Shown: positions 14,524 to 22,838 of the stretch, piece by piece | Layout of the letters: each line of letters begins with the position of its first letter | Position numbering within the stretch: the stretch's first letter is position 1 | Source: Bacteroidota bacterium | GTDB lineage: Bacteria; Bacteroidota; Bacteroidia; Chitinophagales; Chitinophagaceae | NCBI GenBank assembly: GCA_016868585.1 | Contig: VGGR01000012.1 | Span: forward strand, 1-40,731 | Reading direction: 5' to 3' | DNA length: 40,731 nucleotides | The notes under the pieces: model-generated | The model's database searches: none | The model's input: only the letters and a program-made list of their open reading frames with translations | What the model was told of the DNA's origin: nothing | Position numbers and translations under genes: made by a program

Positions 14524-15639
14524 ATGAAAATCGCAGCCCTCGGCGCCGGGATGGTGGGCAGTGCCATTGCTTTGGATCTTGCATCACGGCATCATGTCAC
14601 GGCATTTGATGTGAATGAAAACAACCTGACTTTACTCAGCGAAAGAAATCCCCGCATCGAAACAAAGAAAGCCGATTTAAAAGATTATTCATCATATTCA
14701 GCACTACTTGCCCCATTTGATTTGGTGGTAACCGCCCTGCCGGGCTTTATGGGGTATAAATCATTGGAAGCCGTTATTAATTGCGAAAAAGACATCGTTG
14801 ACATTTCTTTCTTTCCCGAAGATGTGCTCCAATTAGATAAACTGGCAAAAGAAAAAGGAGTAACTGTAATCACCGATTGCGGAGTGGCACCGGGCATGAG
14901 CAATTTTATTATCGGCCATCATAATGAAGAAATGAAAATTGATGCGTTGGAGATTTATGTCGGCGGCCTGCCCAAAGTAAGGAAGAAGCCTTTTCAGTAT
15001 AAAGCGCCGTTCTCACCGGCTGATGTGATAGAAGAATATACCAGACCGGCAAGGCTGATGGAAAATGGTTTTATTGTAACCAAGCCCGCTTTAAGTGAAG
15101 TTGAATGGATTCACTTCGACGAAGTGGGCACGCTGGAAGCATTTAATACCGATGGCCTGCGTTCGTTGCTCTACACCATGTTACATATTAAAAATCAAAA
15201 GGAAAAAACACTCCGCTACCCCGGCCATGTGGATATTATCGTTTCACTAAAGGAAAGTAATTTCTTCAGCGAAAAACCAATTGATGTAAATGGAGTAAAA
15301 ATTTCACCGCTGCAGGCAACTTCACAAATTCTTTTCAATGAATGGAAACTTGGACAGGAGGAAGAAGAACTGACTGTTATGAAAGTGCTGCTGCACGGGG
15401 AAGACAAAACGATAGCGTGGAACCTGCTGGACTACTACGATAAAGAAACAAAAGTCTCTTCCATGGCAAGAACAACCGGGTACACCTGCACCGCTGCTGT
15501 TAATTTAATTGCTCTTGAGCTATTCAAAGAAAAAGGTGTTTTTCCTCCTGAACTGGTGGGCAAGCATAACGAATGTTTTGATTTTGTGCTGAACTATTTG
15601 AAGGAACGGAATGTAATTTGGAAGAGATCCACACACTAA
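14524..15639 (+). CDS. Saccharopine dehydrogenase family / lysine 6-dehydrogenase-like
   Basis: The protein has 371 residues starting at ATG 14524 (an upstream in-frame TTG at 14497 lies inside the promoter region). The N-terminal Rossmann fold begins MKIAALGAGMVGSAIALDLA with the dinucleotide-binding GxGxxG at residues 7-12. DVVTALPGF-type and VTVITDCGVAPGMSN segments follow. The saccharopine-dehydrogenase C-terminal domain carries GTLEAFNTDGLRSLLYTM and RYPGHVDII. No signal peptide is seen, so it is cytoplasmic. Family members reduce or oxidise amino acids at the epsilon amino group (saccharopine reductase, lysine 6-dehydrogenase) or make carboxynorspermidine; the short, single-enzyme form fits lysine 6-dehydrogenase-like proteins best. 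It stands alone, flanked by debris. Confidence 0.85.
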   Translation: MKIAALGAGMVGSAIALDLASRHHVTAFDVNENNLTLLSERNPRIETKKADLKDYSSYSALLAPFDLVVTALPGFMGYKSLEAVINCEKDIVDISFFPEDVLQLDKLAKEKGVTVITDCGVAPGMSNFIIGHHNEEMKIDALEIYVGGLPKVRKKPFQYKAPFSPADVIEEYTRPARLMENGFIVTKPALSEVEWIHFDEVGTLEAFNTDGLRSLLYTMLHIKNQKEKTLRYPGHVDIIVSLKESNFFSEKPIDVNGVKISPLQATSQILFNEWKLGQEEEELTVMKVLLHGEDKTIAWNLLDYYDKETKVSSMARTTGYTCTAAVNLIALELFKEKGVFPPELVGKHNECFDFVLNYLKERNVIWKRSTH

Positions 15640-15932
15640 TAAGTCGTCAATTAAAGTGGGTGTGAATTACTCCCCTTGCTAATTTTTTATCATTTCGGGT
15701 TGTGTCTTCAAAATTGCCACCAACGGTTTGGGGTTTGCCGAATGTTGGACTTTGAAAAACTAATGCTGAAATTGGTACGGTAGGCTGCTTCGATTTTTTT
15801 GGCATTCGCTAAGTCAACTAAGGAGTGTTTTCATTTTTATTGATTTTAATGATATATGTGATCAGCCCTATAAAGGGTAATAAAATATAGTAAATAAAAA
15901 AAAGTAAAGTATATTCAATTAAATTTAATAAG
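15640..15932 (+). other. Intergenic region without recognisable gene
   Basis: This 293-bp stretch has an unremarkable first half and an A+T-rich second half that should hold the promoter of the TPR gene. I see no good TAnnTTTG box, no terminator with a clean stem, and no RNA gene. Confidence 0.6.
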
Positions 15933-17342
15933 ATGAAAAAAAGCATTTTTTCACTCATTTGTTTGGGCTTCCTTTCTTATGCCAATGCCCAAAGTGCAAA
16001 GGTTGATTTTTCACAAAAGCCGCCTAACATTGACTCCCTTTTGCCAAAAATTGCAGCTGAAAAAAATGATAGTGCCCGGTATTACTTGGCAATGAGCGCA
16101 TTAACAATTTCTGAAACTAATCCGGTAGAGGATATGCATAATTCAGAAATTATCCTTTTGCATGGACAAAAAAACAATGATTTAGTATGTCAAGTATTGG
16201 GCTACTGCTGTCTTTGTTATGACTATATCCAATTTGGGAACAAAATCAAAAGTCTAGAATTTGGTATCAAGGCAAACCAGGTAGCCGAAAAATCGAAAAA
16301 TGACCGTTTAATAACTTTTGCTAAAGCAATGCTTGCGCTTACTTATTTAACACTGGGGGATTTTGAAAAAGCAGTTTCTTATAATATGGCAGCACTCGAG
16401 GCGGGATCCAAATATGAAACAGATATTATTTCAGTATGCGCCGTAAACGATATGGGCATTATTTATTTAGCGATGGGCAAAACCGATTCAGCACTTATAT
16501 ACACCCAAAAAGCATACGAGCTTGCCATTAAATCGAATATCACATACTGGCTCACTTCAACTTATTTGCAATTTGGCAGTATCCACTCTGCTTTAAAAAA
16601 TTCAAGCCTTGCATTAAACTATTGGAATTTAGCAGTAGAAGAGGCTAAAAGAATAGGTTCTCCAAAATTTGTGAGCACTGCCTATAATGCCATAGCGCAG
16701 TTCTACTACAGTGCTAATCAAAAAGACTCCGCTAAACTATATGCCTCTAAAGCTATTAATAGCGTAGCCAATACAGCTTTTTATACCTTGAATGTAGAAC
16801 CCGCAAAACTGCTATTAAATATTTACCGTAATGCTAACACGGATAGCGCTTTTAAATATTCTGAAATTTATAGGGCAGCAAATGACAGTTTATTTAATAT
16901 TAGAACGCTACAGCAGGCCCAGTTAATGGCAGTAGAGGAAGAAGCGCGAATTGCCGGATTGAAACTCGAAGAAGAAAAAGAAGAAGAAGCACGAAAAGTA
17001 AACTTAGAGTATACGTTTATTGCACTGGGAATAATTGCATTTTTAATGCTCTTTATTTTGTTTAGCAGAAAGCATATTACAAACACTAATGTGATAAAGT
17101 TTTTAAGTGTGGTTTCTTTATTAATTGTTTTTGAGTTTATTAATTTATTGATTCATCCGCTTCTTGAGAAAATTACACATTACTCGCCGCTTTTAATGCT
17201 ACTAAGCTTAGTGGGGGTAGCTGCCATAATAATTCCCTTTCACCAAAAATTAGAACACTGGGCTGTAACTAAGCTAATTGAAAATAACAGGCGAGCTAGG
17301 CTAGAAGCGGCAAAGCGAACCATAGAGCAATTAGAAGTCTAA
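15933..17342 (+). CDS. TPR-repeat protein with three C-terminal TM helices
   Basis: The protein has 469 residues with a signal peptide (MKKSIFSLICLGFLSYANAQ). Residues about 35-310 form tetratricopeptide-like helix pairs (ALTYLTLGDFEKAVSYNMAA, DMGIIYLAMGKTDSALIY, FGSIHSALKNSSLALNYW). A charged coiled coil follows (EEEARIAGLKLEEEKEEEA, about residues 330-355). Then come three hydrophobic segments near 363-381, 391-408 and 419-436, and a basic cytoplasmic tail ending in a helix. The layout is that of Bacteroidota TPR sensor proteins, but the usual kinase or LuxR output domain is absent. It could be a scaffold or a sensor that works with a separate partner. No partner is encoded next to it; the downstream gene is a dead fragment. 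Confidence 0.75.
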   Translation: MKKSIFSLICLGFLSYANAQSAKVDFSQKPPNIDSLLPKIAAEKNDSARYYLAMSALTISETNPVEDMHNSEIILLHGQKNNDLVCQVLGYCCLCYDYIQFGNKIKSLEFGIKANQVAEKSKNDRLITFAKAMLALTYLTLGDFEKAVSYNMAALEAGSKYETDIISVCAVNDMGIIYLAMGKTDSALIYTQKAYELAIKSNITYWLTSTYLQFGSIHSALKNSSLALNYWNLAVEEAKRIGSPKFVSTAYNAIAQFYYSANQKDSAKLYASKAINSVANTAFYTLNVEPAKLLLNIYRNANTDSAFKYSEIYRAANDSLFNIRTLQQAQLMAVEEEARIAGLKLEEEKEEEARKVNLEYTFIALGIIAFLMLFILFSRKHITNTNVIKFLSVVSLLIVFEFINLLIHPLLEKITHYSPLLMLLSLVGVAAIIIPFHQKLEHWAVTKLIENNRRARLEAAKRTIEQLEV

Positions 17343-17387
17343 AAATATACTTGCGCATTCAAGGGGTACACTGCTAACGAAGGTTGA

Positions 17388-17566
17388 GTTGCGGCAGCAA
17401 TGGAGGGAGTGGAGGCCACCCCTATGGAAGGTTTCCATCCAAGTGGGTTAGATGAACTGCTAGAACTAGAAAAGCAGGGTTTACGGAGTGTATTATTGTT
17501 GCCTTTAGGTCAACGGGATGAAATAAATGACTGGCTACTAAAACGCCCTAAAGTAAAACAAAGTCC
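17388..17566 (+). pseudogene. Nitroreductase C-terminal fragment
   Basis: After an in-frame TGA at 17385-17387, the frame reads VAAAMEGVEATPMEGFHPSG, then LLELEKQGLRSVLLLPLGQR and a KVKQS end. This is the last quarter of NfsB-type NAD(P)H nitroreductases (about 210 residues), with the hallmark ATPMEGF and the LPLGxR turn. The first 150 residues, including the FMN site, are missing. The open frame then runs on for 25 codons into the tail of the opposite-strand serine hydrolase gene, which is not homologous. A protein could start at ATG 17400 but would have no function I can support. Confidence 0.75.
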
Positions 17567-17604
17567 TACCCGTTTTTTATACATGTTGACTAAGCAAGAC
17601 TACT

Positions 17605-18744
17605 TTAGTATTTCAGGAATTCTTCATAGAGCATCTGTAATGCCTCTCGAATAATTAGCGGATAGCCCTCTTTATAGGTTACCTTACTTCCGTTACAAAT
17701 TACAACCATTCCATTTTTGTTAGTCGGATCAAAAAATAGTGCACTATTTAATCCATATGCAGAGCCGGTATGTCCAGTTAGTGTAAGCCCAGGAATTAAT
17801 TTATTAGTTTTCCAAAGTGCTAAGCCATATTGATCAATTCCATCTTCAGAAAGTGGCGTTTGCATCAATGTAGCTGTTTTTTTCTTTAGTAAACGACCAC
17901 CTTTGTATTTACCCATTTGGCTGTGCATCATCATATAAGTAGCAAGACCTTTTGCTGAAATTTTTAATCCGCCCGTGGGAGAAAAAAGGGGAGTACTTCT
18001 GCCCATCTGATAATTTTTTAGCTCGCTACTTCGTGATGCGTAAGCTCCTGTGCTGGCTGTAAATTTATTTTCTGCTGCTTTGTATTCGTACAGTATCGCA
18101 AATTTTTCACTTGCCAAGGAGTCTATGCAGTACCCGCCATCAATTCCGAGTGGGGCAAGTATGGATTGTTTAATATAAGTATCAAATCGTATTCCCGTTA
18201 TTCTTTCCAAAATGGTGCCTGCCATATTAAAGTTGAGATTACAATATTGATAGCCATTCCCCGGCTCATAATTATTATAGCATTTTGAAAAATTAAGATT
18301 AGTTGCAGGGTCAACAACATCTAGATTGAAATACCCTTGGCTATCATTCAGGGAGGAGCGATGGGATAATAAAAGCCGAAGGGATATAATTTTTTCAGGA
18401 TAAGATGGATTGCGAACGGTAAATCCAATCAAATTACTCACATCGTCATCTAATGAAATTCGTTTTTGTTCTACTAATTGTAAAAGAGCCGTAGCGGTAA
18501 AAGATTTTGAAATCGAAGCAATTCTAAAAAGTGAGCTGTCAGTAAGCAATTCTTTTGTTTCTATATTTTTATAGCCAAGGTACTGTTGGTAGATGATCTT
18601 CTTGTTTTTTACCACTACAATAGCTAAACCAACTGCGGGTGTATTATCAACAAGTTGTTGCAATTTTTGTTCAATAGGTTGTGGTTGTGCCACCACTGCT
18701 GCAGCGAGCAGGCATATAAAAAGTACGTTCATTATTTTTTGCAT
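17605..18744 (-). CDS. Exported serine hydrolase, beta-lactamase class C fold
   Basis: The protein has 379 residues starting at the ATG 18744-18742, one base after the stop of the upstream PLP-enzyme gene; a TTG at 18771 would overlap that gene and displace the signal peptide (MQKIMNVLFICLLAAAVVAQ). Active-site motifs are SISK (Ser77, Lys80), Y-C-N (Tyr167, Asn169) and HTG near residue 325 in GHTGSAYG. These are the three boxes of the class C beta-lactamase/DD-peptidase/esterase family. Activity may be D-aminopeptidase, esterase or peptide hydrolysis; resistance to beta-lactams is not implied. It is the last gene of a four-gene minus-strand operon starting at 21667. Confidence 0.9.
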   Translation of the reverse strand: MQKIMNVLFICLLAAAVVAQPQPIEQKLQQLVDNTPAVGLAIVVVKNKKIIYQQYLGYKNIETKELLTDSSLFRIASISKSFTATALLQLVEQKRISLDDDVSNLIGFTVRNPSYPEKIISLRLLLSHRSSLNDSQGYFNLDVVDPATNLNFSKCYNNYEPGNGYQYCNLNFNMAGTILERITGIRFDTYIKQSILAPLGIDGGYCIDSLASEKFAILYEYKAAENKFTASTGAYASRSSELKNYQMGRSTPLFSPTGGLKISAKGLATYMMMHSQMGKYKGGRLLKKKTATLMQTPLSEDGIDQYGLALWKTNKLIPGLTLTGHTGSAYGLNSALFFDPTNKNGMVVICNGSKVTYKEGYPLIIREALQMLYEEFLKY

Positions 18745-18745
18745 G

Positions 18746-20053
18746 TTAGGTCTTTCTGGATTCGGTAGCAAATTGTGTTATGCCCTCTACCAGGACATCA
18801 AGATCTTTTAGTGTTGTATATACATTGGGTGTAACCCGTATTCCTTTTATATTCTCCCACTCAATGGCTACAGTATGAACTTTGTATTTATCAAGAAGAT
18901 AACTGTCCAATGCAGCTGGTGTTTTTCCTTCTACTAACACATTACCGATTGCACATCCCCATTTGGCATCCAGCGAGGTGTTTAGTTTTACGCCAGGGAT
19001 ATACTGCACTTTATTCATCCAATAGTTTTTCAAATAGTGCAGCCGCTTCATTTTTCGTTCAATTCCAATTAATTCATGAAAATCAATCGCTTTTCCTATT
19101 GCTTGCTCAATATAGAATGGACGAGTTCCCAAGGCTTCAAACTTTCGAATATTATCTTCTTTTGGATTTCCTGCCGCAAAAAGCGGATAGAGTGGGGCAA
19201 TATGCTCTTTTTTCACATATAACATACCGGTACCGATGGGTGCATAAAGCCATTTATGTAAACTGGTAGCAAAATAATCGGCTCCTAGTTCAGCAATACT
19301 GAAATTAAAATGCGCAAAACTGTGAGCGCCATCCACGATAACTTTTATCCCTCTCTTATGCGCTTCGTCTGCAATTTTTTTTACAGGAATAATCTGGCCG
19401 TTCCAATTTATTACATGGGTAATGTGAACCACTTTGGTCCGACGGGTAAACGCGTTTACGTATTGTTTCACCAAATAATCCTCGTCCTCACTGGGTAACT
19501 CCATACTTATCCATACCATTTTTATTCCGTCCCGTTCCTCCCGCTGTTTATAGGCGTTGATCATGTTGGGGTAATCTTGTCTGGCTGCCACAATTTCATC
19601 GCCTTTTTCAAGTGTCAAACCAAAAATAATAGTCTCTAATCCTTCTGAGGAATTTCGGTTTATGGCAATTTCTTCTTTGCTGCAACCCGCAATTACGGCC
19701 AACCTTTCTCTTAGCGGCTCCCTGCCCTGATCTAAAATTCGCCACATATAATAAGAGGGAGCTTCATTTGAATAATCGTAATACCGTTTCATGGCATCTT
19801 GAACAGTTCGGGGGGCAGGGCTTACCCCTCCATTATTTAAATTAATGAGTCCGGCAGAAACCGTAAATGATTGCTGTATATAATACCAAAAATCTTCTTC
19901 TGTGGCCAGTTGAGCAGGAGTAAGCGTTTGAACATTTCTTAGCGCAGCTTCCAGATTTGCAGCGCTTACTTTTGATGCAAATCCTCCCATCAATGAAGAG
20001 GCAGAGACTAAACCAAGTCTTTGTAAAAATTCACGACGCGGTGTGTTTCCCAT
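18746..20053 (-). CDS. Tat-exported class V PLP-fold enzyme (isopenicillin N epimerase-like)
   Basis: The protein has 435 residues. The N-terminus TPRREFLQRLGLVSASSLMG is a Tat signal (RRxFL) followed by a hydrophobic stretch to about residue 30. The rest is an aminotransferase class V fold: LNNGGVSPAPRTVQ, the aromatic block YYMWRILDQGREPLRERLA, DEIVAARQDYPN, VIVDGAHSFAHF (Asp241, His244), and the PLP lysine Lys267 in TSLHKWLYAP. Relatives include isopenicillin N epimerase, cysteine desulfurase-like and hercynylcysteine lyase-type enzymes; the reaction here cannot be chosen. Export of a folded, cofactor-loaded PLP enzyme through Tat is consistent with the signal. It lies between the pterin dehydratase (11-bp gap) and the serine hydrolase (1-bp gap). 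Confidence 0.88.
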   Translation of the reverse strand: MGNTPRREFLQRLGLVSASSLMGGFASKVSAANLEAALRNVQTLTPAQLATEEDFWYYIQQSFTVSAGLINLNNGGVSPAPRTVQDAMKRYYDYSNEAPSYYMWRILDQGREPLRERLAVIAGCSKEEIAINRNSSEGLETIIFGLTLEKGDEIVAARQDYPNMINAYKQREERDGIKMVWISMELPSEDEDYLVKQYVNAFTRRTKVVHITHVINWNGQIIPVKKIADEAHKRGIKVIVDGAHSFAHFNFSIAELGADYFATSLHKWLYAPIGTGMLYVKKEHIAPLYPLFAAGNPKEDNIRKFEALGTRPFYIEQAIGKAIDFHELIGIERKMKRLHYLKNYWMNKVQYIPGVKLNTSLDAKWGCAIGNVLVEGKTPAALDSYLLDKYKVHTVAIEWENIKGIRVTPNVYTTLKDLDVLVEGITQFATESRKT

Positions 20054-20064
20054 AGATGTAGGCT

Positions 20065-20307
20065 TTAGTTATTTTCTTTCAAGAGACCGTCAATGGCCTG
20101 TGCCAGCTGCTTATCTTTTTCAGTTACAATATTTCCTGCATCATGGGTACTAAGCCATACTTCTACTGTATTCCACACATTAGTCCATTTGGGGTGATGA
20201 TCCATTTTTTCTGCAATAAGTGCTACGCGGGTCATAAAACCAAATGCGGCTTTAAAATCTGGGAATACAAATTTTTGGTAGAGCTGCTGATTTATCTCTG
20301 TCCACAT
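20065..20307 (-). CDS. phhB: Pterin-4a-carbinolamine dehydratase (PCD/DCoH)
   Basis: The protein has 80 residues with no signal peptide, so it is cytoplasmic. The PCD motif is complete: [20 protein letters not shown] with His37, His38 and His55, then AGNIVTEKD. It dehydrates 4a-hydroxytetrahydrobiopterin so that the pterin can be recycled after aromatic amino acid hydroxylation. It is shorter than the usual 95-110 residues because only the first helix is missing, which is common in Bacteroidota. The normal partner, phenylalanine hydroxylase, is not in the window. It lies 4 bp after the copper-monooxygenase-like gene and 11 bp before the class V PLP gene, so it is co-transcribed with mostly exported proteins. 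The symbol is given for the family and is not a proven ortholog. Confidence 0.88.
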   Translation of the reverse strand: MWTEINQQLYQKFVFPDFKAAFGFMTRVALIAEKMDHHPKWTNVWNTVEVWLSTHDAGNIVTEKDKQLAQAIDGLLKENN

Positions 20308-20311
20308 AATT

Positions 20312-21667
20312 TTAATAATAATAGCCGAAAATAATATTCATTTCGTCCTGACTAGTCAAGCCAAACCCAACCGCTACGGAACTAGTATTGTAGTAAGTTA
20401 CTTCAGAAGTTAATCCTTCCCCCGGTTGGAATACAATTGGAGTGGTAAATGATTTTACCAAAGGATGTTCCCAATCCGTATTGGTATAAACAATTTCTCC
20501 ATTTCGGGGGCCTCCAAAAATTTTTATTACAAATTTCTCTCCGTATTTATGAAAATGCGAGGTCAGCATCACCACACGCGTGACCGTTGGGAATGTAAAA
20601 TTTTTTGTAATGGTTCTTCGGGTAAATGGAGGTATATAAATATCAAGATTGTTTAGATCTAACATCTTCACCTCATTTTGTACAGTACTACGTGGTACTG
20701 TGAAAAAATTGACATAGTTTCTTCCTTGTAATACAAGATTGGTGAAATTAAAATAGTGCGCATTAAGGTCTATCGGCAGATTAGGTTTGATTTTTATGGC
20801 AGTACCTGCAGGAAGGGTCACATCGGTATTGACATCTGTCCCGCCACCTAAAAAAATATGATTTTGCATTTCCAAAATAGTCGTTTGGTTCAGCACTCCA
20901 GTGGCTAGATTACGCAAATCTCTTACGCTATTTTGTGCAGGTAGTATATTTTCATTCCTAAAGGTATAGACTACAAAGTGATGACTATTCAAGCCACCTC
21001 TGAGTTGAATTCGATTTACAAAAAGTGTATCACTATTGGGTGTATTTTTTCTAACAAAAACTTCTCTCTCAAAATTCTTAGGAATTTCGAATGGATCTAT
21101 GGTCATTTGAAATCCGGTTCCGGGTGCTGGAGGAGGAAGTGGCTCTACGGCTGGTTGGCAAGCCACGCTATCCTTAAGAATAGCGTCATCTACCGCTGAA
21201 CTTGTTCTGCCGGCCCCTGCAATAATCCATCTTTTGATAAATTCTACCTGGCCTCTACTTAAAACCTTACCACCCATTGGCATGGAAGCGCCAATATTAC
21301 CTGAATGATGTCCTGTTTCACAAGTTATTTTATGAAATAGAAAACTCTTATCTACTTCTCCAAGTTTGACTAATTGCCAGCCATTACTCACTGCCGTGGG
21401 GTGTTGACATGCTTTATTGATGAGTGCGTCGTAACTACTCCCGGCTGCTAAAACTAATTTATGCTGCCCATATGTTGCGTCGTTGGTGGACGCGTGGCAA
21501 CCACTAAATGCACAATTAGGGGTTAAGATTTCGTCTTGAATCAACTCAAAATCAGCACGACCTTCTGCTTTTTTACAGCCGGGGCTAATTAGAAGTCCAC
21601 CTATTAACAGTATTGCCAAGATGGCTGTAATAGTGTTTGTCCTTGCTCTGAATTTTACAATTATCAT
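20312..21667 (-). CDS. Lipoprotein: cytochrome c-like domain plus copper monooxygenase-like domain
   Basis: The protein has 451 residues. The N-terminal helix ends in a lipobox (LLISPGC, Cys31). Domain 1 (about 38-155) looks like a cytochrome c: [10 protein letters not shown] gives Cys52, Cys57 and His58 (a C-x4-CH site), and SMPMGG (Met129/131) can be the second heme ligand. Domain 2 (about 185-445) resembles the catalytic half of type II copper, ascorbate-dependent monooxygenases (PHM/dopamine hydroxylase): paired His229-His230 in LNSHHFVVY, His304 in LNAHYFNF, and His371-x-His373 in [10 protein letters not shown], which fits a mononuclear copper site. It may hydroxylate a small molecule outside the cell using electrons through the heme domain. 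First gene of a four-gene operon; divergent from the class I aminotransferase gene. Confidence 0.75.
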   Translation of the reverse strand: MIIVKFRARTNTITAILAILLIGGLLISPGCKKAEGRADFELIQDEILTPNCAFSGCHASTNDATYGQHKLVLAAGSSYDALINKACQHPTAVSNGWQLVKLGEVDKSFLFHKITCETGHHSGNIGASMPMGGKVLSRGQVEFIKRWIIAGAGRTSSAVDDAILKDSVACQPAVEPLPPPAPGTGFQMTIDPFEIPKNFEREVFVRKNTPNSDTLFVNRIQLRGGLNSHHFVVYTFRNENILPAQNSVRDLRNLATGVLNQTTILEMQNHIFLGGGTDVNTDVTLPAGTAIKIKPNLPIDLNAHYFNFTNLVLQGRNYVNFFTVPRSTVQNEVKMLDLNNLDIYIPPFTRRTITKNFTFPTVTRVVMLTSHFHKYGEKFVIKIFGGPRNGEIVYTNTDWEHPLVKSFTTPIVFQPGEGLTSEVTYYNTSSVAVGFGLTSQDEMNIIFGYYY

Positions 21668-21722
21668 TGATTTATTTTCTTCCGGAAAGTTAACTAAATT
21701 TAATCTTATTAAAACTGTATTT
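21668..21722. promoter_or_regulatory. Divergent promoter region
   Basis: Only 55 bp separate the start codons of two divergent units. Near-matches to the Bacteroidota -7 box occur on both strands: TAACTTTC (complement of 21685-21692) facing the lipoprotein gene and TAAATTTA (21695-21702) facing the aminotransferase gene. Overlapping, coordinated promoters are likely, but the boxes are imperfect. Confidence 0.35.
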
Positions 21723-22832
21723 ATGCAACGAAGACAGCTAATAAAGAATGCTGCGTTTACAATGCTTTCTTTCTCAATGGCTCGTGATCTGTTGGGGTCG
21801 CCATTGCCTAAAGTTACCAGTTATCCCATTCATGAAAGTGCATTACCCATTATTTTGAGAGCCAATGAAAATCCACATGGGCCATCTCCTCTGGCGAGGG
21901 CTGCCATGCAAGAAGCAATAGCAATCTCTAATCGTTATCAGTGGGATATGAATGGAGTATTAAAAGAACGGATTGGTGCGCTTACCAATCACTCGAGCGC
22001 GCATATCACACTTGGGGCTGGTTCTTCTGAATTATTGGGATTGGTTTGTTTGTGGGCTTCTTACCAAAAAGGTCATGTGCTTGCTTCGGAACCTACTTTT
22101 AAATTGTGGATGCCTGCAGCACGAAAAATGGGTTTGGCCACCAAGCTAATCCCACTAACTAGCACTAAGCATAATGATTTACAACAAATACTTTCAAGTA
22201 TAACTACGGAGACTCGGTTGGTTTATTTGTGTAATCCTAATAATCCAACAGGTACGGCTCATGACAAACAAACGCTAGAAACATTTATCGAGCAAGCTTG
22301 TAAATCTTGTGTAGTGCTAGTAGATGAGGCGTATACAGATTATTATGACTCACCATCAGTAGCACATTTGATAAATCGGTATCCTAATTTAGTTATTGCT
22401 AAAACGTTTTCTAAAGTTTACGGTATGGCTGGTGCTCGAGTTGGCTACTTATTGGCGCAGCCCGCCTTGATCAAAAGCCTTAATGAATTACAGGCTTGGG
22501 CAAACGCGGGACCATCCGCTGTGTCGATGCGTGGGGCATTAGCTGCTATGGATGATGTTGCTTTTGTTACTTTTTGTAAAGCCGAAAATCATAAGGCGAA
22601 AGAAATTTTCTGTAACGGTTTAACTGATTTAAAAATCCCATTTATACCTTCTGTCACCAGCTTTGTGTATTTTGATGGGGCGGCTTATTCTAAATCAGTT
22701 CCCAACTTTTTGCAATCACATCAAATTTTAGGAGCTCGCAGTTTCGAAGAAAACCGCTCATGGCTTCGATTGAGTGTAGGAACAACGGAGGAAATGAAAC
22801 GTGTGGTAGAAGTCTTACAAGCCGGGCGCTAA
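21723..22832 (+). CDS. Tat-exported class I aminotransferase (histidinol-phosphate aminotransferase-like)
   Basis: The protein has 369 residues from ATG 21723; a longer frame from 21621 overlaps the divergent gene and lacks sense. The N-terminus MQRRQLIKNAAFTMLSFSMA is a Tat-type signal. The fold is HisC-like: ILRANENPHGPSP, LGAGSSELLG, CNPNNPTGT (Asn175), VLVDEAYTDYY (Asp201, Tyr204), the PLP lysine Lys231 in TFSKVYGMAGARVGY, and the C-terminal SWLRLSVGT arginine. Plain HisC acts in the cytoplasm; a Tat leader suggests another amine substrate in the periplasm. It is divergent from the copper-monooxygenase operon, which also encodes a Tat-exported PLP enzyme. Six bp separate it from the convergent GyrI-like gene. 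Confidence 0.88.
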   Translation: MQRRQLIKNAAFTMLSFSMARDLLGSPLPKVTSYPIHESALPIILRANENPHGPSPLARAAMQEAIAISNRYQWDMNGVLKERIGALTNHSSAHITLGAGSSELLGLVCLWASYQKGHVLASEPTFKLWMPAARKMGLATKLIPLTSTKHNDLQQILSSITTETRLVYLCNPNNPTGTAHDKQTLETFIEQACKSCVVLVDEAYTDYYDSPSVAHLINRYPNLVIAKTFSKVYGMAGARVGYLLAQPALIKSLNELQAWANAGPSAVSMRGALAAMDDVAFVTFCKAENHKAKEIFCNGLTDLKIPFIPSVTSFVYFDGAAYSKSVPNFLQSHQILGARSFEENRSWLRLSVGTTEEMKRVVEVLQAGR

Positions 22833-22838
22833 GTAATT

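Noticed and set aside
15070-15115. KPALSEVEW in the dehydrogenase, resembling short dispersed coding repeats seen in some bacterial genomes
   Set aside because: The segment fits the normal saccharopine dehydrogenase sequence before GTLEAFNTDG, so no insertion is needed.
15715-15755. A stretch resembling half of an integron attC site
   Set aside because: No paired core sites in the right order and no integrase gene in the window.
15818-15946. A 42-codon hydrophobic minus-strand frame upstream of the TPR gene
   Set aside because: It is made of A+T-rich DNA, overlaps the start of the TPR gene and its promoter region, and the hydrophobicity follows from T-rich codons.
5112-18744. A beta-lactam pathway, suggested by the names penicillin acylase, isopenicillin N epimerase-like and beta-lactamase-like
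   Set aside because: These are broad family names; no beta-lactam synthase or penicillin-binding target gene is present, the genes are not in one operon, and the active sites do not specify a beta-lactam substrate.
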